Shown here: positions 23,951-35,537 of the stretch, piece by piece
How positions within the stretch are numbered: position 1 is the stretch's first letter
How the letters are laid out: every line of letters begins with the position of its first letter
From: Oscheius tipulae
Lineage: Eukaryota; Nematoda; Chromadorea; Rhabditida; Rhabditidae
NCBI GenBank assembly: GCA_037178975.1
Contig: JASJZH010000001.1
Location: 7,486,501-7,550,500 of the forward strand
DNA: 64,000 bases
Direction of reading: 5' to 3'
Position numbers and translations under genes: made by a program
The notes under the pieces: model-generated
Told to the model about the DNA's origin: nothing
The model's input: the letters and a program-made list of their open reading frames with translations, nothing else
Database searches by the model: none

Positions 23951-25797
23951 AAAGAAAATGAACGATCTCAATATTTACTTATTTATTTTGGACACACAAT
24001 AAAAGGGAAGGAATGTCTTCTCGACCCACGCGTCTATACCTAGATTATTCATAGAGTCCTTCCAGATTACGGTGGATTAGTTTCTCGCCATTGTGACGAC
24101 AACGTTTTACTGGGAACCGAGACCTTTTTACGGGAGGAAGAGAGTCGTAGGGCAGATGATTCATGGTCCGAGACAATGAAAGCCATTTCGGGGCAGCCTT
24201 CTTCACGAAAAACACTCCGGGTACGAAAAAGTTCAAGAAGCAGACGCTATCAATGGTCGCGCGACTTTGAAGGATGAATTAGACATGCTCCATGGGAGAG
24301 AATCTTCTCTCTTTGAACGTGTGCAAGGGGTCACTTTACGCACAATTAACGAATAGACGAGTGCATAAGAACAGAACTTGGATTCGAGAATTGTTGAGTA
24401 TCAAATGTCGTCCGAATGATCCAGGTTCTCAGCAATGGACAACATGCTCCAAACTCAAAACGTTTCCGGCATGTTTAGTTTCATTTTGAAGCACTCGATT
24501 CCAAGGATGCGATGAAACTACTTTCCAGGGCAGGAAAGGATGGAAGTGAGTCGCGGCGGGCTCTGTGTTACCCAACAGGTCTAAATGAGCAGCGCGCGCA
24601 CAGCTTCTAGTAGGAACATCTCTGTATCACCAAAGCCATTTACAGAGCCTGCTATTTTATCTTCTTCAAGTTGTACAAAACTTCTAGAAGTCTATAACTG
24701 ATCGTACCTTCGCAAACTGGAAATGCCTAGTTTAGGCCGGACGTTGTCTACGATAGTAGGTCCATTTCGGTTGCCTACGTCATGGAGCTCGGTCGCAGTC
24801 GCAAAGGACAATACTTAAAATAGAGTGTTTTTGATACACACACACACACACACACATTTTCTCTCTGACAACATCTGACTGCTCTAATTCTGATTGGCGG
24901 AGGCCGGCTCTCGAGACGCGGCAGGCGAAGCGGCATCGACCCGAGGCTCCCCTCCCCCTGAGGGCAGTCTTTCTTCAGTTCTGAATGCCCAGCGTTCAAG
25001 CGGGAGGCCTCACTAAGCCTCCCGGTCACGGTAAGATATCCTAAACATTTTCTTTTGGTACAGTCTCTTGACCATTGGAGGGATACTGTAGATCTGTTCA
25101 GTTCTCTCTTGGTATTCAGCTCTTGAATGTCTGGGTCAGATGACCATGTTTACGTCTCTGGAATTGTCGAAAACATACTAGTCTCTTAACCATTTCGATC
25201 TCTGCCCATCCGGGAGATCTTCTTAGAAACCATTAGAATGATGCTAAAGAAGCTAATCCAGTGGAATCTCTCTCCCTCATCCAAATGACGTAACACTCTT
25301 TTTTCGCTGAACGTCGTCGGGAGCTGATTACAGACTTATTCAAGAGGGATTTCCTCATAATCATTTCACCTGGTTTCCGGTTGACTAGAAGCAAGGGGAA
25401 TGACCTATAATCAGCTATTCACTCTTCTTGTTTTCCTCTCCAATATTCATAGAACGCAGTCAAAGATTCATGCTCATCCCTCTTGAGCCATTTAACCCAA
25501 TTGACGCCTCTTGAAACTCGTTTAAGGCGGGGGTTACTTGAGACAACAAGAGACATACAGCAGTCAAACTCACAACCAATTATGCCTTCCGTTAGGTCAG
25601 CTGACTATATGCTATATGCTCATAAGAAGAGATAGCGTCATCCTCTGACACGACATTCATTTTGACGAGGCTGTGTTTTGAGAGAAATCCCTCTCTGCTG
25701 ACGATCCGTTTATGACAAGAAAATTGGGGAATTTGGCAAGGGGGTGATGTCTCTGGAAAACAACTACAATTTTACGGCGTGAACCTCGAGAAAAACA
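23951..25797. other. 1.8-kb gene-free region upstream of synaptotagmin
   Basis: No supportable exon was found. It holds the MBD2/3 poly(A) region, a CA microsatellite (24837-24856), and probably the synaptotagmin promoter and 5' UTR. Short ORFs here lack family resemblance and splice context. Confidence 0.5.
24837..24856. repeat. (CA)n microsatellite
   Basis: An uninterrupted run of about ten CA units lies in the intergenic region upstream of synaptotagmin. Confidence 0.85.
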
Positions 25798-27402
25798 ATG
25801 TTTTCAGAATGGCTCGTCGTGGGCCTGATAGGAGCCGTTGGGCTCCTGGGCCTCGTGGCCGTCGCAGCTATGTTCGCTATGAGACGTCGCCGTCAGTATC
25901 CGAGTCTACTACTTCCGCCTAAACAAGTCATTGCCGTACGTAACGGCTTCCCTCATGGACCGTGTGGTCTGAAGCAGAGTCCTTCACCGCTTCAGAGTCC
26001 TCTCTCCACCGACTCTAGGTAAGAGTTTGAACAGATCGGGAGTTTTCCACTGACTTGCAAAGTCCTTGGAGCAATCTGTAGAAGATTGCATATCATGAAA
26101 ATGAGAAAAAAAGTTTTGAGCACGGTAAAGGGCCTGGAACTGGGAACTTCCGGCATTGCAACCTATAAAAACGATTTTCTACGTAGAGAAACCTATACAT
26201 ACTACGAATTCCCATGACATTTGAAGAAAGCCTGTCATTTTCAGTCCCAGCCCCACCGTCCCGTTCCCCTCTCTCATGGAAGAACGAACTCGCAAGCTCT
26301 CTCCGTCCGAGCTTCCAGCCAAACGTGGTTTCATCACCTTCAGCATGAGCTACGATCCGGTCTCTCTGGCTCTCCAGGTCAATGTGATCAGCTGTCGCGA
26401 GCTCTGTGAGCTAGTTGTCAGCCGAGATGGACAGTGTCTTCTCGATCCCTACGTCAAACTCCAGTTGTTGCCAGGTACCGTACTCTGACGATAATATCCG
26501 GTCATATGGTATCATAAGGGAGAGAGAAAGGACACATATTTATATCTGATTTTCAGAGAGGGATCATCGAGTCAAGACCCGCATCGTTCGCTCCACTACT
26601 CATCCAGAGTACGACGAAGTCTTCACCATGTACGGAGTGACCAATGAACAGGTCTCCATGGGCACTATCCATCTTCAGGCCAGTCTTCAATACAAGACGA
26701 CAAAATGAAGTCTTTTCAGGTAGTCGCCTTCGACCGCTATAGTCGAGACACCGTCGTCGGAGAGTGTGTCTATCGTCTGGGAGAGGGAGAGCTGCTTCTA
26801 CACCCTGAGACCCGTGTAGAGCTTCCTCTCCAACCACGTGCTTCGAACAGCGTCGCTGCTCGTGGAGAGGTGCTCCTCTCTCTGACCTATCAGGCCGCTT
26901 TCAACAACCTGACCATCGTCATCCTCAAAGCCCGTGGATTGGGCAAGAACAGACAGGGAACTGCGGATCCATACGTCAAGCTCTATCTCCGCAAGGAGAA
27001 TGGGGAAAAGATCATCAAGAAGAAGACACATGTCCGTCGCAGCACCACAAACCCCGTCTTCAATGAGTCGTTTGTCTTCGAGCTGGGAGATGAGCGCCTG
27101 GACAGTTCCGTCATCGATCTGCAGGTGAGAGAGAGAGAGAGAGAGAGAATCTGTGACGTCTTCTTCGTCTGTCTCGTTGCCTTGACAACGCTTCCGGCAC
27201 CTAGTGAGGGAAACAAAATGACACTTTCAGGTTATCAACCACGACAAGAACAACCGCAACGATATCATCGGACGCGCCCTACTCAATATGGAGGATCCTC
27301 ATGTGGCTGAGGTTGTTATGGTCTTCGGAGAGTGAAAACAGAGATTTTCAGGTTATGGAAGCAAGCGGACGGCAAGTATCGGCTTGGCACAGTCTTGACT
27401 AG
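25798..27402 (+). CDS. Synaptotagmin-family protein (TM plus two C2 domains)
   Basis: Synaptotagmins are vesicle membrane proteins that couple Ca2+ and phospholipids to exocytosis. Exons: 25798-26018, 26245-26474, 26557-26678, 26720-27124, 27231-27311, 27352-27402, giving 369 residues. A membrane segment is at residues 5-28 (VVGLIGAVGLLGLVAVAAMF), followed by MRRRRQYP. The C2A domain spans about 100-225 (GFITFSMSYDPVSLALQVNV, LDPYVKLQLLP, VVAFDRYSRDTVVGE). C2B follows from about 235 (GEVLLSLTYQAAFNNLTIVI, TADPYVKLYL, VINHDKNRNDIIGRALL) and ends QVSAWHSLD. The SRD and DKNRND loops keep only some of the Ca2+-binding Asp residues. Isoform is not assigned. The intron at 26679-26719 starts GC (GCCAGT); the alternative GT donor upstream would delete conserved C2A residues. 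Confidence 0.93.
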
Positions 27403-28003
27403 AGAAGCCGAGAAGAGAGCGTCCTGTAAATAAGAGCCCTGCTATGCATAAATGAACATGTGTGCATAAACCTTTGTTGCAGAGAAAAGACTCGTTTAGA
27501 ACTGTTAGAAATCAGTAGTTAGATAGAATATTGAAAGATGAGAACTGAGTACTCTTGTTATCTTAGTACCGGAGGGGAAGGAGGTATTGCTAAAACTGCA
27601 AGGATGTCAGCATCAGTCTCCCAAATTTTGACGTCTTTAGGGGTCTTACAGTTCTAGATTTCGTCTGATCACCCCACGTCTTTCTTCTCCTAAGCACTCA
27701 GGCCTGTATGCTATCCAATCGTTATACTGTTTGGCTGAAGAAGCTTGCTAAGCAAAGGGTGTGCCAAGCTCGAATAGCGTCAAAAAGAGAGATATCCTGC
27801 GACACTCGAGAGGTTGTCACAAGTTTGGTGAACTACTGTCGAAGGGAAAAGCATTAATATCTCTTCCGAAGCAATTTGTTCTGTTTGCCAAAAAAACTGT
27901 TCAATTGCACTTGAAAATCAAAACAAACGTTCACAATAAAGAGTTCGAAGCAACTTCTACCCGACAGGGCACCTCTTCAATGCCAAGCCAGGACGGACTT
28001 CAG

Positions 28004-29396
28004 ATGGCGATGGTAGTCTATTTATTCTAGTCAAACTAAAAGAACCAATTCGGGGCCAGGCGAAGAAGAGCGACGCGAAGCCGAAGAGGGAACTGCTGGA
28101 GCCGGGTCAGCTGATCTGCTCGGAGACGACTCGCTACGTGGTCATGGACGTGCTGGGCTCGGGAGGATTCGGCGACGTGTACAAGGTGTACCGCGAGGAG
28201 AATGTCAATCTCTTCTACGCGATGAAGACGGAACACGAGAAGGTGAACGACAGACTGAGGAGACTCAAGGTGGAGGCCGAAGTACTGGCTGCGTGTGGCC
28301 AGGCTAAGAGACCCCACTTTCTCAGTCTTATCGACAAGGGACGCACTTCGAAGTTCAAGTTCATTGTCATGGAAGTCGTCGGACCATCTCTGGATAAAGT
28401 CAGACAGGGTCTGAGCAGCAAGTGCTTCACCAGACCCACAGCCACCAAGATCTGCGTCCAGCTGCTTGAGGCCTTGAGGGATCTTCATGCCATCGGTTAT
28501 CTCCATCGTGATTTGAAGGTAATCTTAAATATTTGAACAGACTAAGCAGAATTTAGCCCCAGAACTTCTCGATCGGATTGACAGAGCGCAAGTTGATCTA
28601 CATGCTCGACTTCGGAGTGAGCAGGAAATATCTGACGAAGGACGGAAAACACATCACTCCCAGAGTCAAAGTGGCCTTCATGGGCACGATTCGCTTCGCC
28701 TCTCGCGGATCGCTGCGTCTGGAAGAGCAGAGTCGAAGGGACGACCTGGAATCAATAATGTTCGTCATGGCTGATGCCTTCAACGAGACCTACCTGCACT
28801 GGAAAGGACAGCGCAGTCAAATGATGGTTCTCCAACTGAAGGACTGCTTTATGAATGAAAGGGGACCACATGTGGACGGCATTCTTCGCAACCTGCCTCC
28901 AGAATACGTGCGCTGCCTGCGCTATGTGAACAAACTCGAGTTCGACTCCTCGCCCAGCTACGACTATCTCATCAATGAGATGAAAACGCCAGTCAAGACC
29001 TGTTCTCTCCCTCTCGACTGGATGACCGAACTCTACACGGCTCCTCCGACCCAGTGTCCGCCTCTGAATAAAATGACCGCTGTGGTCACTCAACTACCTG
29101 CTATACCATGGTCTGGAGAGACGACGAACACGACTCAGACGATGCAGACTGCTAGAATGAAGGCTACTCCGAACAACAGAAGGAAGCCATCGAGTGTAGT
29201 CAAGGCCAAGGAGGCTGCCGTGGCCGGACATTGGGATGCTTTGCTGAAGACGGTCGTCAGACGAAGACCGACGGACTTCAGGACCCCTTCCCTTCTGGAT
29301 GCGGTCAGGGAGAAGGAGAAGGAAGCCACGAAGGTCGTCAAGGAGGAGGCCAAAGAGGACAAAAAGGAAGAGGACACTCAGCCCGATCAGGAGTGA
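28004..29396 (+). CDS. Tau-tubulin-kinase/CK1-superfamily protein kinase
   Basis: This is a Ser/Thr kinase of the CK1/TTBK branch, which is greatly expanded in nematodes. Exons: 28004-28012 (MAM only), 28060-28518, 28557-29396, giving 435 residues. The glycine loop is LGSGGFGDVYKVY (about 36-48), the VAIK-type lysine is in FYAMKTEHE, the catalytic loop is HRDLK-PQNFSIGL (split by the intron), and the Mg-binding motif is MLDFGVSRKY. After the kinase domain (about residue 320) a Lys/Glu-rich tail follows (REKEKEATKVVKEEAKEDKK). The ATG directly follows GGACTTCAG, a possible trans-splice acceptor. The canonical DFG is intact, so activity is expected. The stop lies only 66 bp from that of the convergent homeobox gene. 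Confidence 0.94.
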
Positions 29397-29462
29397 AGAA
29401 GCAACCAAACAATTCAATAAACATCAAAACAGCATGTTCTTCCAGTTCATCACACAATAAAT

Positions 29463-30260
29463 TCAACTTGTAGGATCGTCAGTCAATGAGAACTCTTTGT
29501 CCAAATCGTCGGCTATAGCCTCCTTGCTCTCTCCATCTTTTCCATCTTCGTCCTTGTTCTTCTTCAGCTTCTCCTGCTTCCTGTACTTTGCTCTACGATT
29601 TTGGAACCAGACCTGGAGTTGGACAGTTACTTGTTCACTGCTAGTCATACCTGTACTCTAGCCTCGGTTAGGTCAATTCTCATGGCGATGTCTTCTCTCG
29701 TGTAGATGTCCGGGTAGTGGGTCTCCATGAAGGCCCTCTCCAGCTCCTATACTCTCTTTGTCTCTAGTCAAAATCGCTGAATACCTTTAGCTGTCCGGAT
29801 GTGAATGTGGTACGGATCCTCCTCTGTTTCCTTCTCTCCGACGGATTTCCACCACAGAGTGCTCCGACCAATGAGGAGCCTGGGAGTCCCGACATTACGC
29901 CGCCCGATCTGCTCAGTCCATCCAAGGAGGACTTCTGGTAGAGCTGGTACTGTAGATTACTGTTGAAGAAGGCCTGGAGCGACTCCTGGCGGTACTGACC
30001 ACTCTGGGTAGTCGAGGGACCATGAGCGTTTCTGAATTGGTTTCTCTTTCCTAAAGGCTCACAAGAATTTGCACAAACAATGCACGCCAGTGTTCGTACC
30101 TGCTGGTAGTCAAGTAGGGATTAGCATAATTGCCATAGACGTTGGTAGTTGGAGCACCTGTGGCTGAAGTGGTACTGTAGCCAGCCGCGAAATTTCCATT
30201 GAGATGGAACGGAACACCCTCGGTGAGTCCGTTCTGGCCGAAGTAGCCGCAATAGTCCAT
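29463..30260 (-). CDS. ceh-17: Phox2/CEH-17-type paired-like homeodomain transcription factor
   Basis: Phox2 proteins specify particular neurons. CEH-17 is the nematode member. Exons: 30260-30100, 30031-29785, 29746-29651, 29612-29463, giving 217 residues. The homeodomain starts [20 protein letters not shown], continues [20 protein letters not shown], and ends [14 protein letters not shown]. Position 50 is Gln, as in Phox2. Upstream lies a Tyr/Asn/Gly-rich region ([13 protein letters not shown]) and a Gly/Ser-rich linker. The C terminus is short and charged. The ATG at 30260 is 3 nt after an AATGTTCAG acceptor, so a 5' exon or a trans-splice site is possible. About 1.3 kb separates it from the divergent LEA gene. 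Confidence 0.92.
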
Positions 30261-31548
30261 GACCTGAACATTTTGACCATATGGAGAAAACGGGAGGGAC
30301 AATGGAGATTACGTACCAGGCTAAATGGATATCGGCGACGATCACTGAATTACAGAGGAGGAGGCTGGGCGGAGCTGGACACAAATTGGACACCGTCCTC
30401 AGGAGCTACAGTAGGATGAGAAGACCGGCTTGTCAACACACGTCTGGTGCTAGGAACTGAAAATTTTAGTACTTCTCCTGTTGCCTACGTAACTCGGCCA
30501 ATCGACAAGGTGACCTTTGTAGCAATCGAAGGCTTCCGTAAGCTTATTCGTTTCTTTTAACGACGAGAAAACCTGGCCAGAGTTGCATCGTTCGTATTTT
30601 ACCGATCACCGACCAGGAAATATTATGAGCATAATATCCGGGTCTCTTTGCTCAGAATGCAGTCCGGGTCCAGCTTAGATGAGTCAAGTCAATAGCTCGT
30701 TTCAGATTCAACCCACTCGTGCCTTTGGCTTCAGCCAACCTACGAGACATCAAGGATGGTGTGTCTCTCCTTTGGTGTCCAGCATAGTCTCGTCGCGAAT
30801 CTTCTAGAGGCAAATGTACAAGGTGTACAGAAGGTGTAGCTATGTCTTGAAACCAGAGTTTTTGCTTATACTAAGGATCCTGTCGCTTGACAATTAGCGT
30901 AATGTTGATACATGTATTAGACCGAACTCAAGTGCTGTGTTGCCTAACCAGAGCTTCTTGACCACCTGACACGACAGTCTCGGCTGACGCTTGACATGTG
31001 CCAGCCATGTTGGGGCAATCTACAAGATCGTCCCCGCCAACAATCACATTAGCATCGGGAATTCGCTCACTAATGGGATATGAGGCAGAGCTTGGATTCT
31101 AGGACAACGAGGCAGTCCAGGTTCCTGGGAGCTGATGATCAACGGAAGAACCGATTTGAAAAAGAACAAATATGGATTACAACTGACCGCCGTTTTATGT
31201 TTCTCCTCTTTCAGAAGATTCTTGGAGGTTCAGGAGAGAACGTAGAAGATTGACGAAACAAGTCGAGGGAAATTGAAATAAAATGGTTTTTTACGGCATA
31301 ATTACCAGATGTTGTAGACATATTACTTTGTTTTATATACCTTCCAGTTGAACTGTTTGACCATCATTTTTATGGAAATCTCGTCAAAACAATGAAGTAA
31401 AATTGCGAAAGTCTTCACAATTGTTGAAAACAAAAATTTCAAAAAGGTGCCAGAAAGAAAGACGCCGACGGACCGCCAACATCGCTGCAGGAACCCGGTT
31501 ATACCGTAATCTGCTGCCAAGCTGACGTAAGCCTCAAATCCTAAAAAA
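30261..31548. promoter_or_regulatory. Divergent upstream region of ceh-17 and the LEA gene
   Basis: These 1.3 kb contain no exon I can support. They should hold the promoters of both neighbours. No named motif is convincing. Confidence 0.4.
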
Positions 31549-32024
31549 ATGTTCCGCACACAACGCAGTTTGTTCGCAATCCGTCAATTCTCAAGAACTA
31601 TGTCTAACGTGAGTTTTCCTTTTCGTTTTGTTCTCTAATTTCTTGTTTTCCAGAACGAAAACAAGGGTCTCGTCGATTCGGCCAAGGAAAAGGCCAAGCA
31701 CGCCGTGGATAAGACCAAGGAGGTTGCTGGTGATGCCGCCCAAAAGGTTGGTCTTTCTTCATCACTGCTTCTAAAAATATTATTTCAGATCAAGGATGTC
31801 GCTCACGATGCAAAGGAGAAGGTTGTAGAAACCTACGACAAGGCTGTCGGAAACCGCGCCGAAGACAAAGCTGCTCACCACGTCAAGGATGCCACCGACA
31901 CTGCTGCCAAGAAGATTAGTCTGATTTGTTTTCCAATTGAAGTATGAATTGTCAGGTCGGAGACGCTCGTGACGCCGCTGCTGACAAGCTTCACCAAGCC
32001 GGAAAGAAAGCTGAAGGAAAGTAA
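31549..32024 (+). CDS. LEA-like (group 3) stress protein with a likely mitochondrial presequence
   Basis: Late-embryogenesis-abundant proteins are hydrophilic, mostly disordered protectants linked to desiccation and osmotic stress. Exons: 31549-31608, 31654-31746, 31789-31914, 31956-32024, giving 115 residues. The N terminus MFRTQRSLFAIRQFSRTMSN is basic, with aromatic and hydroxyl residues and no acids, as in mitochondrial presequences. The rest repeats Ala/Lys/Asp/Glu 11-mers (AKEKAKHAVDKTKEVAG, AHDAKEKVVETYDKAVG, GDARDAADKLHQAGKK). Intron phases are all 0. The third intron (31915-31955) has a normal AG end but starts ATTAGT, with no GT/GC donor that keeps the frame. The exon 4 repeat supports the frame used, so either splicing is non-canonical or there is a sequence error. 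Confidence 0.84.
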
Positions 32025-32415
32025 AGGAGGCCCCTTTGGTCGGATCAGCAACCATTAATCTGTACATAATTTTGTTTTGTTCCTGTTTTGAGTAAAAATT
32101 CTCTTCCAACTTGTAGGTTCGCTGGCACACTTGTTTCTAATAGTATGGGAATTTAGAGCTTTGTGGAGGGGAATTTTAACAGCTGAGTAAGCATCGTCGA
32201 GGTCTAACCTATTGAGTTTCTTGTATCTCTTTCTTGCGGGAAAGATAGGCCCTGGTTTTGCACGCTTGTTCGTATCGCTGAAGGTGGAAAGTTTCCTGGG
32301 AAATTTTCATGAACTTCGTCTGCGCATACATTGTCGGAATCAAGAGAATAGGCTAGGAATGTGTCAACATTCATTGTGGATATAGAAGTCTGTGATCCCC
32401 GTTCTTATAGATGAT

Positions 32416-33735
32416 TCACTGCTGCTGGTCGGTCAAAGAGATCCGCACAATCTGGTTCGGATGCATCTGAGCCATGTAGACGTCACCTTCGTCAGAAATG
32501 GCCAGTGAGTGTACATTTTCGATGCCTTCCACGAAGGTGCTAGCCCTTCCGCTGTTCATGTCCATGACGAAAAGAGCCGGCTCCAGCTGGTCCTCCAAAT
32601 CGCGACCGGTGGCTCCGACGAGGTAGTGGCCTGAATATCTTGCTCAATTTCATGGAATCGAACAAGAGCTCACGTTTCTCCCTAATGGCATAGACTCGGC
32701 CGATGTTGTCGGCACTGGTGATTGGAATTCCGGCCGGGATTGTACGGTGTCCTTCGGCCAGACCGGCTGAGAAGCACTGTACTCTCTCGTTCTCGCGGTC
32801 CGCCACACAGAGGAGGTTCAAGTCCTCGATGAGGGACAGAGAATGGGGGATGGCAAAGTCGGCAATTCCTTGGTTATCTGAAAGACAAGGCTCGCGATGT
32901 TGAAAAAGAACACTCGGGCTCCTGTCGGTTTTCCAGGTATCTTCTATAACACCCACCTCCGGCAGCTCCAAAGATGTCCACTAGCTTTCCATTGGGATCG
33001 AACTTGAGCACGCGACTGTTACAGTACCCATCGGCGACGAAGAAGTAGCCATTGCTGGCCACAGCCACGTCAGTCGGCTTACAGAAGTGTTTCTCATCAT
33101 TTCCAGGCACGAGTTTCTCTCCGAGAGTGAAGATCGTCTTGAAGTCCTTGTCCAGCTTGTGCACCTGATGTGATCCGACATCCGTAACCCAGAAGTTTCC
33201 CTGGCTGTCAGCTGTGATTCCGTGGGGCATGTAGAACTGATGATCTCCGTGCTCGGCGAGAACCTGTAATTACGACCCTTGTTATGATGACTACCAATTT
33301 CCGGGGAACGGATATCGGATTGAGACCCACTTCTCTGACTGCCACCAACTCTCTGATACGGACTACGGTATATTGGAAAGTAAGTTGGTGGGCAGCTTCG
33401 ATTGACAGTTGACTTACCTCCCCATTGTCGGGGTTGATGACGGCGATTGTGGCATTGGGGATGGCTCCGTAAGAACTGTTCAACTTCTCGTTTTTGTCGA
33501 ACGAGAACTCATTCCAGATGCGATCGGCCCTGTGGAAGGCTACAAGATGACCCTTGTTGTCAAGGGCCAAGCCGCTGACTTCTCCTAAAGGCTTGGAAAG
33601 AGGCAGGACCCATGGCTCAGAGGCTTCTGATATCTGTGGAGAGTCAATTAAGATGTTAAAATTTTGTACCGGAAAGTCATCCTGTCCGCGAGCGAGACAG
33701 AAGAAGGCGAGCGGCAGCAGCAAGGCAGCCGCCAT
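32416..33735 (-). CDS. pgal-1: Secreted peptidyl-alpha-hydroxyglycine alpha-amidating lyase (PAL)
   Basis: PAL converts hydroxylated-glycine peptides into amidated neuropeptides plus glyoxylate in the secretory pathway. Exons: 33735-33670, 33633-33418, 33263-32957, 32877-32674, 32630-32416, giving 335 residues. The signal peptide is MAAALLLPLAFFCLARG. The beta-propeller repeats carry the expected histidines in MPHGITAD, AIPHSLSL and NVHSLAIS, which align with PAL zinc ligands. The cysteines in HFCKPTDV and DGYCNSRV, and in LLCVADRENERVQC, probably form disulfides. The mono-oxygenase half (PHM) is absent, so this is the single-function enzyme. The 36-nt AT-rich, frame-preserving segment 33634-33669 is treated as an intron; if kept it would add 12 residues. 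Confidence 0.95.
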
Positions 33736-33959
33736 CGAATGAGCTCCGCGCCCCCCTCAAGAACGATCGATGTGGTGAGGCGACGTCATTTTGAGAGGGA
33801 GAGCAGAAAGAAGAACGCCCAAGGCAACAAAACGCTGCCTTATTAGATGTGTGAGTAAGTGGAAGTAATTGGTGCTTGAAAGATAAATGACTTAATAGTC
33901 TACAGTGAGGTCACAAGGTTCATACGACGAAATCTGTCCGGTCTCCGGAGAGAAGAGAC

Positions 33960-34105
33960 TGTATGATTCAGAAACTATTTGTTCATACATAATCATTGTA
34001 AGAGTAAAACTATGACGAAAAGCGAGTTTTGAATTCGGACTCTTTTCTAGAAACTTCGTTACGGATCTCTTTCGACTGGCCAAATTAAAACTTGACAAGT
34101 CATGA
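33960..34105 (-). repeat. Dispersed repeat, left copy of an inverted pair
   Basis: It shares the blocks CATAATCAT, CGAAAAGCGA and the terminal AATTAAAACTTGACAAGTCA with the reverse complement of 35694-35830. The small ORFs of the two copies also align weakly (SRK...KFAFRH or KLAFRH...MIM). It could be the remains of a mobile element. Confidence 0.5.
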
Positions 34106-34119
34106 CAGCTTTTATTGCA

Positions 34120-34690
34120 TTATTTCAGCTTCAAAATTTGTGGAAAAATTGGGCATGACCCATCTCCCAAGTCACATTTTGAGCTCGTGGGATCAACACT
34201 AATATATCGAACATTCCAGCTTCTTGGGCGCAGGACCAAGTTCTCCCTAATACGGCACTTTTGGACATCCTCGTGAGCGTTCGTGACTCTTCTGACACTT
34301 TCTTCTGCGCAATACAGTTCTTCGACACTTCCAGCAAAAATGGGCATGACACCTCTTTCCTACAGCTTTCGGGTTCAGCACAATTCCAGGACAGAACAGC
34401 TCTTTCGGACTAGATCCTCCTCACAGTGGCACATTCTTCTTACAGAGCAGCATCCTTCGTTTCCAGGCTTTCATTTGAACTATCCGATTCTTCGGGGTTT
34501 CCAGCAAAAATAGGGCATTTCCCGTTCCCCAAGTGACGTTTTCAGCTCGCGGGATCGGCAGAGCAGCTCTTTGGACATCGGACCAGTGGCTCCCACATTG
34601 GGATAACATCAGTGTTTCCAGTCGTCCATTTGAGCAAGCTTGTTCTTCGGCAGTCCAGTAAAACTTGAGCAAGATCCCCTCCTCCAAACA
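34120..34690. repeat. Degenerate tandem repeats of roughly 170 bp
   Basis: A block beginning TTCCAGCAAAAAT and followed by GGGCAT recurs near 34328 and 34500, with weaker forms near 34136 and 34652. The accompanying CCCAAGTCACATTTTGAGCT (34167) recurs diverged near 34527. No intact gene is apparent. It may be an old minisatellite or a decayed repetitive gene. Confidence 0.45.
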
Positions 34691-35537
34691 CGGCTCATCT
34701 CTCGGGGCAGCTCATTAAGCACATATTCTTCTCCATGAAGCGTGGTCTAGATTCTCCCCCTCTTCTGCAGACCTTCTAGCGAGACTCATCTCGAACCAGG
34801 TTCGACGGAGATCCAGTGACAGTGTGATAAACCAATAGTGTCCCAGTGTTTGATAGCAGCGAATAGTTGGATAACATTTGGAAACGTTGCGTTTCTGTGA
34901 GCCAAGAGAAGAACTAATCGGAGTGTCACATTCGTACCGTCTCGGTGTGCGCTTGCAATGGCTTCGGCTGTAGTAAAACGTTTTGCGCTTAGAATTCTTA
35001 AGTAAAAATTCTGCCGTCTTTTTATTTCAAATGAGATGGGTAAACTGGCAAATTACGCGTTTTTCTTACTTGGAGAGGGTTGGAACATAGCTAGGAAGTC
35101 AAAATACTAACCAGGGAGGATTTTTCTTAGCTGCCGGTTGCCGATCTTCTTATAGCTGTAGTGTAGAACCCGTAGCACGTCCGAAGAAGTTGTCGATTAT
35201 GATCTGAAAAGAAGGCAAGAAGAATGTATTGTGGAACTTTTCTTTGTCATATGATTTAAAGTTTTCGAGAAATTGTCGACAATCAATCTCCCTACACCTC
35301 GACGGCACCCAATGTCTAATATGTTTTGAGGCTTTCCGAAGAGAACATATGCAAATTCTGAATCGGCAATACAGGTTAAAGACTTAGAACATTCGAATTT
35401 GAGTTGCTCGGGACTACCTCAGATCCTAGTCAGGGTGAGAGAGAAAAGTAAGCAAAAGGGTGTGCAAAAGTTTCGCCTTTTTTGGTAAAGGTAGTATTTG
35501 ATGAGCAAACGGTAACCGAAAAACAGTGCGAGAGTAG

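Noticed and set aside
24837-24856. Telomere-like or centromeric repeat
   Set aside because: It is a short CA microsatellite only.
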